DNA of 64,000 bases. Source: Mycobacterium gordonae (GTDB taxonomy: Bacteria; Actinomycetota; Actinomycetes; Mycobacteriales; Mycobacteriaceae). The translations under genes and the position numbers were made by a program. This document shows positions 52,394 to 61,277 of this stretch, piece after piece (position 1 is the first letter of the stretch; every line of letters begins with the position of its first letter). Below the pieces are notes generated by a model that did not search any database, was not told where the DNA came from, and worked only from the letters and a program-made list of their open reading frames with translations. The stretch covers positions 124,001 to 188,000 of the forward strand of contig NZ_LKTM01000223.1 in assembly GCF_001417955.2 (NCBI RefSeq), in the 5' to 3' direction.

Positions 52394-53403
52394 CCACCTA
52401 CCTTCACGAGCGCTTCCCCGAGCTGCGTCGGACATTGCACCGCGTCTACCTCGGTGACGGGCCGACACCGGTGCGCCCGCTGTCTGGTTTGACGACCGCC
52501 GGCCCGGCGCTCTGGATCAAGGACGACGGCGCCTACGGCAACGGGGGCTGGGGCGGAAACAAAGTACGCAAGCTGGAGTGGCTGCTTCCGGAGGCGAAAA
52601 GACTTGGCCGACAGACGATCCTGACTTTCGGCGGTCTCGGTACCAACTGGGGGCTGGCGACGGCACTCTACGCCCGCGATGTCGGTCTGCGCACCGCGCT
52701 CGCGCTCATCGATCAGCCGGTCGACGAACATGTCGCGGCTCAGCTCACGCGCTTGCGCGCCTCCGGCGCCGACATCTATCTGACCCACAGCAAGTCTCGT
52801 ACGGTCGCGGCCGTGCCGTTCCTTTATGCGCGGCACCGCCGCCCTTACGTGCTGCCCGCCGGGGGGTCCTCACCCGTGGGTGTTCTGGGTTACGTCGAGG
52901 CTGCGCTGGAAATCGCCGCGCAAGTGGATAAGGGCCTGCTGCCGGCGCCGGGGTCCGTTGTCGTCGCAGTCGGATCGGGCGGCACCGTCGCCGGTCTGCA
53001 TCTCGGCCTCGCGCTGGCCGGCCTCAACACCACCCGCGTGATCGGCGTCGTCGTGAACGACACACTGCGCCTGAGTCATCGCTCGATCACCGCCCTTGCG
53101 CGCCGCGCCGCCCGCCTACTGGACAAGCGCGGCGCGCGCCTGACCGATGTCACCCTGCCCGCGGAGCGCCTGCTGCTGCTGCGCGACTGGCTCGGTCAGG
53201 GCTACGGCCACCCGACGGCTCAGGGCACGGCGGCACTACAGCTCGCCCACGAGAAAGAGGGTCTGGAACTCGAGCCCGTCTATACCGCCAAAGCGGTGGC
53301 GGCACTGCTGGACCTGCACACCGGCGGCCGGATACCCGACGGACCGGCGCTCTATCTCCACACGAACGGGCCACGCTGCCAGGCGGCACGCGAAACGGGT
53401 TAA
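52390..53403 (+). CDS. PLP-dependent ACC deaminase/D-cysteine desulfhydrase-family enzyme
   Basis: From GTG 52390 the 337-residue protein is a fold-type II PLP enzyme. The Schiff-base lysine is Lys58 in GGWGGNKVRKLEWLL, the phosphate-binding loop is VAVGSGGTVAGLHLG, and TFGGLGTNWGLATALYARDVG is the substrate-side Asn/Gly loop. Known relatives deaminate 1-aminocyclopropane-1-carboxylate or split D-cysteine; the exact substrate is unclear. Its coupling to the P450 and position ahead of two acyl-CoA dehydrogenases are odd and suggest an amino-bearing substrate or a sulphur-linked step. Confidence 0.88.
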   Translation: MTTYLHERFPELRRTLHRVYLGDGPTPVRPLSGLTTAGPALWIKDDGAYGNGGWGGNKVRKLEWLLPEAKRLGRQTILTFGGLGTNWGLATALYARDVGLRTALALIDQPVDEHVAAQLTRLRASGADIYLTHSKSRTVAAVPFLYARHRRPYVLPAGGSSPVGVLGYVEAALEIAAQVDKGLLPAPGSVVVAVGSGGTVAGLHLGLALAGLNTTRVIGVVVNDTLRLSHRSITALARRAARLLDKRGARLTDVTLPAERLLLLRDWLGQGYGHPTAQGTAALQLAHEKEGLELEPVYTAKAVAALLDLHTGGRIPDGPALYLHTNGPRCQAARETG

Positions 53404-53413
53404 TGTCGCGGTT

Positions 53414-54592
53414 GTGGAGTTCGAGCTCGACGACGAGCAGCGGGCGTGGCTGGCGGACGTGCGGCAGTTCCTCCGGGACAACGTCACCCCCGCGCTGCGT
53501 GCCGAGATGGCCGAGCATGACCTCGAGTTCCAGGGCGGCGAGCTGACCGCGTTCCGCCGCAAGATCGGCGAACGCGGCTGGTTCGGGCTGAACTGGCCAC
53601 GCGAATACGGCGGGCTCGGGCTGACCGCGATGCACCAGCACCTGTTGATGAGTGAATTCGAGTACTGGGGTGTGCCCGGCCCGGATCTCACGGTCACGTC
53701 GGTGGCGCCGATGATCATGCGGCATGGCACCGAACAGAACAAGGCGGAGTTCCTCCCGCCCATCGCCAGGGGGGAAATCGTCTGTGCTGTGGGGTATTCC
53801 GAGCCCAGTGCCGGGACGGATCTGGCCAGTCTGCGTACCCGGGCCGTTCGCGACGGCGACGAATGGGTGATCAACGGGTCCAAGATCTGGAATAGCGGTG
53901 CTCAGCGCTGCACACACGAATGGCTATGCGTGCGAACCGATCCCGACGCGAAGAAGCACCGCGGCATCTCGGTGATCATGGTGCCCGTCGACACGCCCGG
54001 CGTCGAGGTCCGACCGTTGTACGCGTGGTCGGGCTACCGCACCAACGAAACGTTTTTCCGCGACGTGCGGGTACCGGCCGGCAACCTCGTCGGTGAGGTG
54101 AACAAAGGCTGGACCTACATCACCGGGGCGCTGGACCTGGAGCGCGGAGCGTTGACCAACGCGGGCGATCTGCGGCGGGCGCTGGACGAGTTGGTGTCGC
54201 TGGCGGGCCGCCCGCTTCGCGACGGCTCGGTACCGGTCCACCAACCCGCCTTCCGTCGCCGCCTGGCCCAGGCCGAGGCCGACGTCGAAGCCGCCACGTT
54301 GATGGGGTACGAGGCGGCGTCCCTGCTCGACAGCGGACAGATACCTTCGATCGAGGTGAGTGTGGAGAAGATCTTCACCAGCGAACTGCGCCAGCGCATC
54401 GCGGATCTGGCGCTCGATCTGCTCGGACCGGACGGGCTGCTGGCACACCGCAGCGCCGCCGCGCCGCTGGGTGGGTTCTTCGAGCGCCTCTACCGGGTGT
54501 CGCCACTGATGCGCTTCGGTGGTGGCGCCAACGAGGTGTTGCGGGATGTGATCGCCCAGCGTGGCTACGGCATGCCGTCCTACGGCCGGTGA
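53414..54592 (+). CDS. Acyl-CoA dehydrogenase (FadE29-like subunit)
   Basis: The GTG at 53414 gives a 392-residue acyl-CoA dehydrogenase: LNWPREYGGLGLTAMHQHLL, the FAD/substrate region AVGYSEPSAGTDLASLRTRA, WVINGSKIWNSGAQ and LMRFGGGANEVLRDVIAQRG. It has the whole three-domain fold. It is followed by a second, shorter dehydrogenase gene, the pair arrangement of actinobacterial sterol dehydrogenases (FadE28-FadE29), which form alpha2beta2 complexes using one FAD per pair. It would make the alpha,beta-double bond in the CoA-activated side chain. Confidence 0.92.
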   Translation: MEFELDDEQRAWLADVRQFLRDNVTPALRAEMAEHDLEFQGGELTAFRRKIGERGWFGLNWPREYGGLGLTAMHQHLLMSEFEYWGVPGPDLTVTSVAPMIMRHGTEQNKAEFLPPIARGEIVCAVGYSEPSAGTDLASLRTRAVRDGDEWVINGSKIWNSGAQRCTHEWLCVRTDPDAKKHRGISVIMVPVDTPGVEVRPLYAWSGYRTNETFFRDVRVPAGNLVGEVNKGWTYITGALDLERGALTNAGDLRRALDELVSLAGRPLRDGSVPVHQPAFRRRLAQAEADVEAATLMGYEAASLLDSGQIPSIEVSVEKIFTSELRQRIADLALDLLGPDGLLAHRSAAAPLGGFFERLYRVSPLMRFGGGANEVLRDVIAQRGYGMPSYGR

Positions 54593-54596
54593 TCCG

Positions 54597-55703
54597 ATGC
54601 GACTACTCCCCGATCAGGATGAGCGCGATCTGGCCGCCATGTGTCGCGGCCTGTTGGCCGCCCACAGTCCCTACGACCGGAATGTCCCGCCGCCCCTGTG
54701 GAAAGTGCTTGCCGAAGCCGGCCTGCTAGGCCTGGCGATCGACGAGAAATCGGGTGGCTCGGGCGGCACGTTGAGCGATCTCGGTATCTTCTGCATAGAG
54801 GCAGGACGGGCGTTGTGCCCCAACATCATTCACAGCACGCTGCAGGCGGCGCTGGCGATCCACTGGCTGGGTGGGCCGGGCGCACGAGACGCCTGGTTGC
54901 CCGGACTGACCTCCGGAACGTCCAGCGCCACGACAGCACTGTGGAACCCACGCGATGCGTCCATGCCGGGTTCGCCGGTTCGCGGCATGGCCGACGGGAA
55001 CGGACGTTGGCGGCTATCCGGTGTGGCCGACTTCGTCGCCGACGCCGACCTGGCCGACCTGATCGTCGTGGCCGCGCGAATCGATTCCGCCACTGGTGTT
55101 TTCGTCATCGATCTGGCGGCTAACGGGATCGCCGTGGAAACGCTGCCGATGATGGGTGGGTACCGCAGTTGCACCGTCACGTTCGATGAGGTGCTCGTCG
55201 AAGATGATGTTCACATTCTGGGCGCCGGTGTCTGCCCGGGTGAGTTGCGCCGCGTGGCCAATGCCGCGGTGGCGTTGCTGTGCCTGGACCTGGTCGGGGT
55301 GGGTGAGGCGGTACTGCAGCGCACCGTCGACCACACCACGATGCGTGAGCAGTTCGGCCGGCCGATCGCGTCCTTCCAGGCGGCCCAGCACCTGGTGGCC
55401 GACATGCATATCGCGCTCTCGGCCGCCCGGCTGGCCGCGCAATCGGCGGTGTTCCGCATCGGCCGCGGTCACACCGCAACCCGGGAGACGGCTATCGCCA
55501 AGATGCACGCCACCGCGGTCAAGCAGGTCACGCTTGACGCCCACCAGCTGCATGGCGGCATGGGATATGTCGTCGACACCGACCTGCACCTGTTCTCCGA
55601 GCGCGCCAGGGTGCTGTCGACCTGGGGTGGCGGCGCCGATGTGGCGGCGAAATGGCTTGAGGATGAAATGGATTGGGAGGGGGGCAATGGACAGCCTGAT
55701 TGA
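54597..55703 (+). CDS. Acyl-CoA dehydrogenase (FadE28-like subunit)
   Basis: A 368-residue partner dehydrogenase with a more diverged active region: LLGLAIDEKSGGSGGTLSDLGIFCIEAGR, WRLSGVADFVADADLADLIVVAAR, REQFGRPIASFQAAQHLVADMHIALSAARLA and HGGMGYVVDTDLHLF. The lack of a clear catalytic Glu segment at the usual C-terminal place fits a structural or FAD-holding subunit of a heteromeric enzyme. Four bases separate it from the upstream dehydrogenase and it overlaps the MaoC gene by 17 bases, so the subunits are made together. Confidence 0.9.
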   Translation: MRLLPDQDERDLAAMCRGLLAAHSPYDRNVPPPLWKVLAEAGLLGLAIDEKSGGSGGTLSDLGIFCIEAGRALCPNIIHSTLQAALAIHWLGGPGARDAWLPGLTSGTSSATTALWNPRDASMPGSPVRGMADGNGRWRLSGVADFVADADLADLIVVAARIDSATGVFVIDLAANGIAVETLPMMGGYRSCTVTFDEVLVEDDVHILGAGVCPGELRRVANAAVALLCLDLVGVGEAVLQRTVDHTTMREQFGRPIASFQAAQHLVADMHIALSAARLAAQSAVFRIGRGHTATRETAIAKMHATAVKQVTLDAHQLHGGMGYVVDTDLHLFSERARVLSTWGGGADVAAKWLEDEMDWEGGNGQPD

Positions 55704-56184
55704 CCCGGAATCCGCCGCGCGGGTCGGCACCGTGGTGGCGACCGCGACCGGTGAGGTGAACAAGCGGGACTGGCAACGCTGGGCCGCCGCCGTCGATGAT
55801 CACAACCCGCTGTGGTTCGATACCGGCTACGCCCGAGCGCACGGGTACCGCGACGTCATCTGTCCGCCCTTGTTTCTGCAGTACGCCGTTCTCGGCGTGA
55901 CCTCGTTGGGCGACCTACGGCCCGACGGATCGTCCGGCGCCGTCACCGGCAGCCTGGCGTTCCCGCGTGCCCCGCGACGGATGGCCGGCGGGGAGAACAC
56001 GACTTTTCACGGGCCGGCCTACCATCGCGACGAGATCGAGATGGTACGCACCATCGACTCGATCGTCGAAAAAGAGGGCCGGTCAGGCCGATTCGTGTTG
56101 GTGACGTGGCGAGGCGAATACCGCAACCAGCACCGCGAACTCATCGCCGAGGCCACCATGTCGATGATCGCCAGGCCCGCATGA
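55687..56184 (+). CDS. MaoC/FAS1-like hydratase subunit (N-terminal half of ChsH2 type)
   Basis: A 165-residue single hot-dog domain of the MaoC_dehydrat_N type: VNKRDWQRWAAAVDDHNPLWFDTGYARAHGYRDVICPPLF and NTTFHGPAYHRDEIEMVRTI. In cholesterol catabolism the first half of ChsH2 has this domain and pairs with ChsH1 to hydrate a short-side-chain enoyl-CoA. Here that domain is its own gene, without the DUF35 part normally fused to it. A strong purine-rich GGGAGGGGGGC precedes the ATG. It overlaps the next gene (ATGA). Confidence 0.88.
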   Translation: MDSLIDPESAARVGTVVATATGEVNKRDWQRWAAAVDDHNPLWFDTGYARAHGYRDVICPPLFLQYAVLGVTSLGDLRPDGSSGAVTGSLAFPRAPRRMAGGENTTFHGPAYHRDEIEMVRTIDSIVEKEGRSGRFVLVTWRGEYRNQHRELIAEATMSMIARPA

Positions 56185-56606
56185 AAGGGCAGGTATACCT
56201 CGACGACGTCGAAACCGGCACTGCGATACCGATTTTGACCGTCACCGTCACCGAGACGCAGATGTTCTTCTTCAGCGCCGCGACGTACAACGGTCACCGC
56301 ATCCACTACGACAAAGACTGGGCGCGCGGCGTCGAAGGCTACGACAACGTGCTGGTACAGGGGCCGTTGCAGGCGGCCTTGCTGTCGCGCTCACTGACCG
56401 ATTGGGCCGGCGGTGCCGGCCGATTGGTGTCGTTCTCGGTGCAGAACCGGGCCATCGCGTATCCCGGTCAGGAATTGAGCTTCGGCGGCGTCGTCACCGG
56501 CAAGCGGGACCTGCTGGTAGACCTGGACATCTTCTGCCGGCGTGGTGACGACGTGCTGATGCCGGGCACGGCGACCGTCTGGCTGCCGCGCAGGAACACA
56601 CCGTGA
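56181..56606 (+). CDS. MaoC-type hydratase subunit (ChsH1-like)
   Basis: A 141-residue hot-dog domain that pairs with the preceding one. It carries the hydratase motif FSAATYNGHRIHYDKDW, with the catalytic Asp/His region, and VQGPLQAALLSRSLTDWAG, LVSFSVQNRAIAYPGQELSFGG. ChsH1 of the igr operon has the same length class. Together the two would form an alpha2beta2 enoyl-CoA hydratase. The ATG overlaps the previous stop and the stop overlaps the next GTG, so stoichiometric synthesis is expected. Confidence 0.88.
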   Translation: MKGQVYLDDVETGTAIPILTVTVTETQMFFFSAATYNGHRIHYDKDWARGVEGYDNVLVQGPLQAALLSRSLTDWAGGAGRLVSFSVQNRAIAYPGQELSFGGVVTGKRDLLVDLDIFCRRGDDVLMPGTATVWLPRRNTP

Positions 56607-57805
56607 CCGGCCTGCGCGGCGAGGCCGCCATCATCGGAATCGCCGAACTGCCGGCCGAGAAGCGACAGGCCGGACCGCCGTCGTTCACCCTCGACCAATA
56701 CGCGCGACTGGCCAGGCTGGTGATCGAGGACGCCGGAGTGAAACCCGATGTGGTGAACGGCTTGTCGTGTCACGGCATCGCCGAGTCGGACATGTTCGCG
56801 CCGGCGACGCTGTCGGAGTACCTCGGCATCCCACTGGATTTCGGTGACCGTGTCGACCTGGGCGGTGCGACCGCCGCGGGTATGGTGTGGCGGGCCGCCG
56901 CCGCGGTCGAATTGGGCGTCTGCGACGCCGTACTGGCGGTGGTGCCGGGATCGCAGGCGATTCCGCGCTCCGAACGCCTGCCCGCTCGCACGCCGGGCTG
57001 GTACGGGGCGTCGAGCAACATCTACGGTTCGCCGCAGGCCGAATTCGAGATCCCGTACGGCAACGTCGGCCAGAACGCACCGTACGCGCAGATCGCGCAA
57101 CGCTACGCGGCCGAATACGGTTACCAGCCGGAAGCTCTGGCCAAAGTCGCGGTGGATCAGCGGACCAACGCCTGCGCCCACCCCCCGGCGGTGTTTCACG
57201 GCCGGCCGATCTCCGTCGCCGACGTGCTGAACAGTCCGGTCATCGCCGACCCCATCCACATGCTCGAGACGGTGATGCGGGTTCAGGGCGGCGCCGGGGT
57301 CCTCATCGCCAATGCCGACATCGCCCGGAGTTCCCGCCACCGTCCGGTCTGGATCAAGGGATTCGGCGAGCACATCCGGTTCAAAACGCCCACCTACGCC
57401 GACGACCTGTTGCGTACCCCGATAGCCCGGGCGTCCGAGAAGGCCTTTGCGATGGCAGGTCTGGGCCGCGCGGACGTCGATGTCGCATCGATCTACGACT
57501 GCTACACCATCACCGTGCTGATGACGTTGGAAGATGCCGGATTCTGTGAGAAGGGCGCGGGCATGGAGTGGCTGACCCGGCACGACCTCACCTTCCGCGG
57601 CGACTTCCCGCTCAACACTGCCGGCGGTCAACTCTCCTACGGGCAGGCGGGGATGGCCGGTGGAATGCACCACGTGGTCGACGGGGCGCGGCAGGTGATG
57701 GGACGGGCCGCGGCCGCGCAGGTGCGCGAATGTGACACGGCGTTCGTCACCGGCAACGGCGGCATCATGAGCGAACAGGTTGCGCTGGTGCTGGGGGGCG
57801 ACTGA
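56603..57805 (+). CDS. Ltp2-like thiolase-fold acyl-CoA lyase/aldolase
   Basis: A 400-residue thiolase-superfamily protein lacking the usual pair of thiolase cysteines. It opens AAIIGIAELPAEKRQ and has GATAAGMVWRAAAAVELG, the active-site tyrosine region IYDCYTITVLMTLEDAG and LNTAGGQLSYGQAGMAGG. In Ltp2, tyrosines at such places cleave the C-C bond of a beta-hydroxyacyl-CoA side chain (retro-aldol), releasing propionyl-CoA and a ketosteroid. Ltp2 needs a DUF35 partner, and such a gene follows here directly. Start is GTG in a GTGA overlap. Confidence 0.9.
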   Translation: MTGLRGEAAIIGIAELPAEKRQAGPPSFTLDQYARLARLVIEDAGVKPDVVNGLSCHGIAESDMFAPATLSEYLGIPLDFGDRVDLGGATAAGMVWRAAAAVELGVCDAVLAVVPGSQAIPRSERLPARTPGWYGASSNIYGSPQAEFEIPYGNVGQNAPYAQIAQRYAAEYGYQPEALAKVAVDQRTNACAHPPAVFHGRPISVADVLNSPVIADPIHMLETVMRVQGGAGVLIANADIARSSRHRPVWIKGFGEHIRFKTPTYADDLLRTPIARASEKAFAMAGLGRADVDVASIYDCYTITVLMTLEDAGFCEKGAGMEWLTRHDLTFRGDFPLNTAGGQLSYGQAGMAGGMHHVVDGARQVMGRAAAAQVRECDTAFVTGNGGIMSEQVALVLGGD

Positions 57806-57806
57806 G

Positions 57807-58223
57807 ATGACCGAGCCCCGCCCGCTGCCCGAACCGACACCGGTGTCGCAACCTTTCTGGGATGCGTTGCGGCAACACCGCATCCGCATTCAGTACTCGC
57901 CGTCGTCCGGCAGGTACGTCTTCTACCCGCGCACCCTGGCGCCCGGGACCCTCGCCGACGACCTGGAGTGGCGCGACATCGACGGCGCCGGGACGCTGTA
58001 CACCTACACCGTTGCGCGCCGTCCGACCGGACCGCCCTGGGCCGAAGAGGTGCCACAGCTGCTGGCGGTCGTGCAGTGGGATGCCGGGCCGCGGGTCAGC
58101 ACCGAGCTCATCGATGTGGAACCCGAGCAGATCCACATCGGAATGCGGGTGTCGCCGGTGTTCCACGATGTTCCCGATCAGCAGGTGACCTTGTTGTACT
58201 ACACCAAAGAGGCTGACTGCTAA
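57807..58223 (+). CDS. DUF35 OB-fold protein with degenerate zinc ribbon
   Basis: A 138-residue DUF35 (Zn-ribbon plus OB-fold) protein: SQPFWDALRQHRIRIQYSPSSGRYVFYPRTLAPGTL, then the OB domain GAGTLYTYTVARRPTGPPWAEEVPQLLAVVQW. In normal DUF35 proteins the first part holds four zinc cysteines (CxxCG...PPRxxC). Here none of them is present; the only cysteine is the last residue. It lies between the Ltp-like and ligase genes and likely forms the DUF35 partner of the Ltp-like lyase, the role of the C-terminal half of ChsH2. Loss of zinc is a clear oddity. Confidence 0.88.
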   Translation: MTEPRPLPEPTPVSQPFWDALRQHRIRIQYSPSSGRYVFYPRTLAPGTLADDLEWRDIDGAGTLYTYTVARRPTGPPWAEEVPQLLAVVQWDAGPRVSTELIDVEPEQIHIGMRVSPVFHDVPDQQVTLLYYTKEADC

Positions 58224-59797
58224 TGCCTTTCGAGACCATCCAACAGTTGTTGCGTGCTCGTCTGGACGACGACGGCGTCGCGATCGCATACGGTGAGCGG
58301 AGATGGACCTGGCGCGAGCACCTCGCCGAGGCATCCGCGGAAGCCTCCTCGCTGCTCGGCCTGATGGCAGCTGACCGGCCGCTGCACGTCGGCGCACTGC
58401 TCGGCAACTCCCCGGCCATGCTGCGCTCGATGGCGGCCGCGGCACTGGGCGGATATGTGTTGTGCGGCATCAACACCACCCGGCGTGGGGAGGGATTGGC
58501 CACCGACGTCCGCAGGGCCGACTGCCAGATCCTGTTGGTCGACTCCGAGCACCGTGGCCTGCTGGATGGTTTGGATCTGGCGGGGGTGACCGTCCTCGAT
58601 GTCGACGGTGCCGAATACCGGGACTCGGTCACCGCCGCGAAACCGCTGGTGCCCGTCGAGCGCGGCGGTGCCGACCCGGTGGTGATCATCTTCACCTCCG
58701 GCACCAGCGGAGACCCGAAGGCGGTCCGGTTCGCGCACGCGATGGGGGTCCTGTGCGGTGCGAGCCTGGTCGAGCGATTCGGACTGTCGTCCGAGGACGT
58801 GTGTTATCTGTCGATGCCGTTGTTTCACTCCAACGGAGTGGCGGCGGGCTGGACGGTGGCGATCGCCTGTGGCGCGACCATGGTGCCGGCGAAGTTCTCG
58901 CCAACAAGGTTCCTGGCGGACATCCGCCGTTACGGAGTCACGTACATGAACTACGTCGGCAAGCCGTTGGCCTTGGTGCTCGCCACCCCTGAGTTGCCCG
59001 ATGACGCCGACAACCCCCTGCGTGCGGCATTCGGCAACGAAGCCACCGAACACGATCTCGACCGGTTCGCGCGGCGTTTCGGCTGCCGGGTGGTGGACAG
59101 CTTCGGTTCCAGCGAATTCGCCGTCGTCGTGATGCGCGAGGACGGCACACCGCCCGGATCGATCGGCAAGGGTTATCCCGGCGTCAGCGTCTACCACTCG
59201 GACACGGTAACCGAATGTGCGGCAGCAGTTTTCGATGAATACGGTGCGCTGGTCAACTTCGACGAGGCTGTCGGCGAACTGGTGAACACCTTCGGTGCCG
59301 GCGGATTCACCGGCTACTACAACGACGCCGATGCCACCGACGAGCGGATGCGTCACGGCATGTACTGGTCGGGCGACCTCGCCTACCGGGATGCCGATGG
59401 CTGGATCTACCTGGCTGGGCGCACCGCGGACTGGATGCGTGTCGACGGGGAGAATCTGGCGGCGGGACCCGTCGAGCGGGTATTGCAGCGGTTGCCGGAG
59501 ATCAACCACGTCGCCGTGTACGCGGTGCCCGACGACAGCGTCGGTGACCAGGTGATGGCGGCGATCGTGCTGAACAACGGCGCGACGCTGACACCCGGGC
59601 GGTTCGGCGATTTCCTCGCTGCGCAACCCGATCTGTCGCCGAAGGCCTGGCCCCGGTATGTGCGGATCGCCGCCACGCTCCCGCGTACCGCCACCAATAA
59701 GGTCCTCAAACGCGAACTCATCAGCGAGGGCCCGAGTGCGGGGGACGGCGTGCTGTGGGAGCGGGAGGCCAGGGGGCGGGATTTTCGCGCGGTTTAA
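58223..59797 (+). CDS. Acyl-CoA ligase (FadD17-like)
   Basis: A 524-residue ANL ligase: IIFTSGTSGDPKAVRFAHA (P-loop, 155-167), LSMPLFHSNGVAAGW, DSFGSSEFAVVVMREDG, MYWSGDLAYRDADGWIYLAGRTADWMRVDGENLAAGPVE and a C-terminal lysine in RTATNKVLKRELI. It would prime the substrate as its CoA thioester. Resemblance is to FadD17, a ligase near the fadE26/fadE27 cholesterol genes. The start overlaps the DUF35 stop (TAATG). It ends the operon; 88 bases later comes the converging CYP125-like gene. Confidence 0.92.
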   Translation: MPFETIQQLLRARLDDDGVAIAYGERRWTWREHLAEASAEASSLLGLMAADRPLHVGALLGNSPAMLRSMAAAALGGYVLCGINTTRRGEGLATDVRRADCQILLVDSEHRGLLDGLDLAGVTVLDVDGAEYRDSVTAAKPLVPVERGGADPVVIIFTSGTSGDPKAVRFAHAMGVLCGASLVERFGLSSEDVCYLSMPLFHSNGVAAGWTVAIACGATMVPAKFSPTRFLADIRRYGVTYMNYVGKPLALVLATPELPDDADNPLRAAFGNEATEHDLDRFARRFGCRVVDSFGSSEFAVVVMREDGTPPGSIGKGYPGVSVYHSDTVTECAAAVFDEYGALVNFDEAVGELVNTFGAGGFTGYYNDADATDERMRHGMYWSGDLAYRDADGWIYLAGRTADWMRVDGENLAAGPVERVLQRLPEINHVAVYAVPDDSVGDQVMAAIVLNNGATLTPGRFGDFLAAQPDLSPKAWPRYVRIAATLPRTATNKVLKRELISEGPSAGDGVLWEREARGRDFRAV

Positions 59798-59885
59798 CGG
59801 AAACTACGGACGCTCTCCGCACGACACATTGCGCAACTGAGAAGGCGCTCCACCGGCCGCGTCGTCGGGGTGCTCCCGCCGGCGG

Positions 59886-61148
59886 TTATTTTTCGCATTT
59901 TGGCGGGGCACCTCGGCCGCTCCGGTACTCGACCGGCCAGTGCTTGATGCCGGAGATGAATGGCGACCGCAGCCGCTCGGGATCCCCGGCCGACGCCAGA
60001 TCGGGCATGGTGTCGGCGATCGCATTGAACATCAGGTCGATCGTCATGCGCGCCAGGTTGGCGCCGATGCAGTAGTGCGCTCCGGTACCGCCGAAACCGA
60101 CATGTGGGTTCGGGCTGCGCAGGATGTCGAATCGGTAAGGGTCCTCGAACACGTCCTCGTCGAAGTTGGCCGACCGGTAGAACATCACCAACCGCTGGCC
60201 CTTCTTGATGGCCACCCCACCAAGTTCGGTGTCCGCCAAGGCGGTTCGCTGGAACGCGGTGATCGGCGTGGCCCAGCGGATGATCTCGTCGGCGGTGGTG
60301 GAGGGGCGGTCGGCTTTGAACAGCTCCCACTGCTCCGGGAAGTCGGTGAACGCGATCATGCCCTGCGTGATCGAATTTCGGGTCGTCTCGTTACCGGCGA
60401 TGGCCAGCGTGACCACGAACATCCCGAACTCCGCCTCGGTGAGCCGGTGGCCGTCGGGGTCGGCCCGGATCAGCGTCGTCACGATGTCGTCGCCGGGCTC
60501 TGCGGCCCTGCGCTCGGCCAATTGCATTGCATACCATATCATTTCGGCTGCCGAAGTCAGCGAATCGTGGTCGGCGAATTCCGGGTCGTCGGCGCCGATC
60601 ATCTGATTGGACCAGTCGAACAGCTTGTCGCGGTCCTCGGCCGGCACCCCGAGCAAACCGGCGATCGCCTGCAGCGGCAGCTCGCAGGCCACCTGCCTGA
60701 CGAAGTCACCCGAACCCTGGGCAGCGGCCCGCGCGGCGATCTGGCGGGCACGCTCGGCAAGGTCGGCGCGCAACCGTTCGACAGCGCGGGGTGTGAATCC
60801 GCGCGCGACGATCTTGCGCAGGCGGCTGTGCTCGGGATCGTCCATCATGATCATCGATGCCCGCCCGAGCTCGATCTGGGCCTGCGCCGCTTCTTGCGGG
60901 TAACGCGGCACCACCGACTTCTCGGCCGAGGAGAAGATGTCGCTGCGCAGCGAGATCTCGCGAACGTCACGGTGTTTGCTCACCACCCAGTAGCCGCCAT
61001 CGCCGAAGCCACCCTGATCGATGGGCTGCTCATTCCACCAGATCGGAGCTGTGGCGCGCAGTTCAGCCAACTCGTGAACCGGCAATCGGTGCGCGTAGAT
61101 ATCAGGGTCGGTGAAATCGAATCCTGGCGGCAGGTCTGGGGCGGCCAT
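59886..61148 (-). CDS. CYP125-like cytochrome P450
   Basis: A 420-residue P450 strongly resembling CYP125: LPPGFDFTDPDIYAHRLPV, ELRATAPIWWNEQP, GGYWVVSKHRDVREIS, HSRLRKIVARGFTPRAVERL, AIAGNETTRNSITQGM (helix I), DEIIRWATPITAFQRTAL (ExxR region) and HVGFGGTGAHYCIGANLARM (haem Cys360). CYP125 oxidises the C26/27 end of cholesterol to the acid. This copy faces the operon ending at 59797 and probably supplies its first oxidation step. It stands alone on the minus strand, so its promoter is in the 129-base gap upstream. Confidence 0.94.
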   Translation of the reverse strand: MAAPDLPPGFDFTDPDIYAHRLPVHELAELRATAPIWWNEQPIDQGGFGDGGYWVVSKHRDVREISLRSDIFSSAEKSVVPRYPQEAAQAQIELGRASMIMMDDPEHSRLRKIVARGFTPRAVERLRADLAERARQIAARAAAQGSGDFVRQVACELPLQAIAGLLGVPAEDRDKLFDWSNQMIGADDPEFADHDSLTSAAEMIWYAMQLAERRAAEPGDDIVTTLIRADPDGHRLTEAEFGMFVVTLAIAGNETTRNSITQGMIAFTDFPEQWELFKADRPSTTADEIIRWATPITAFQRTALADTELGGVAIKKGQRLVMFYRSANFDEDVFEDPYRFDILRSPNPHVGFGGTGAHYCIGANLARMTIDLMFNAIADTMPDLASAGDPERLRSPFISGIKHWPVEYRSGRGAPPKCEK

Positions 61149-61277
61149 CGCGTGGCTCCTTCATGGCTCCTCTAGGAGGGTTCAACGCGATGCTATCGGC
61201 GCCGTAGCCGACGGGCGCAAGAGTTTCGCAAGAAATCCGCGAACATCGGGCAAGCGCATCGCGGCACCCTGAGAGTC

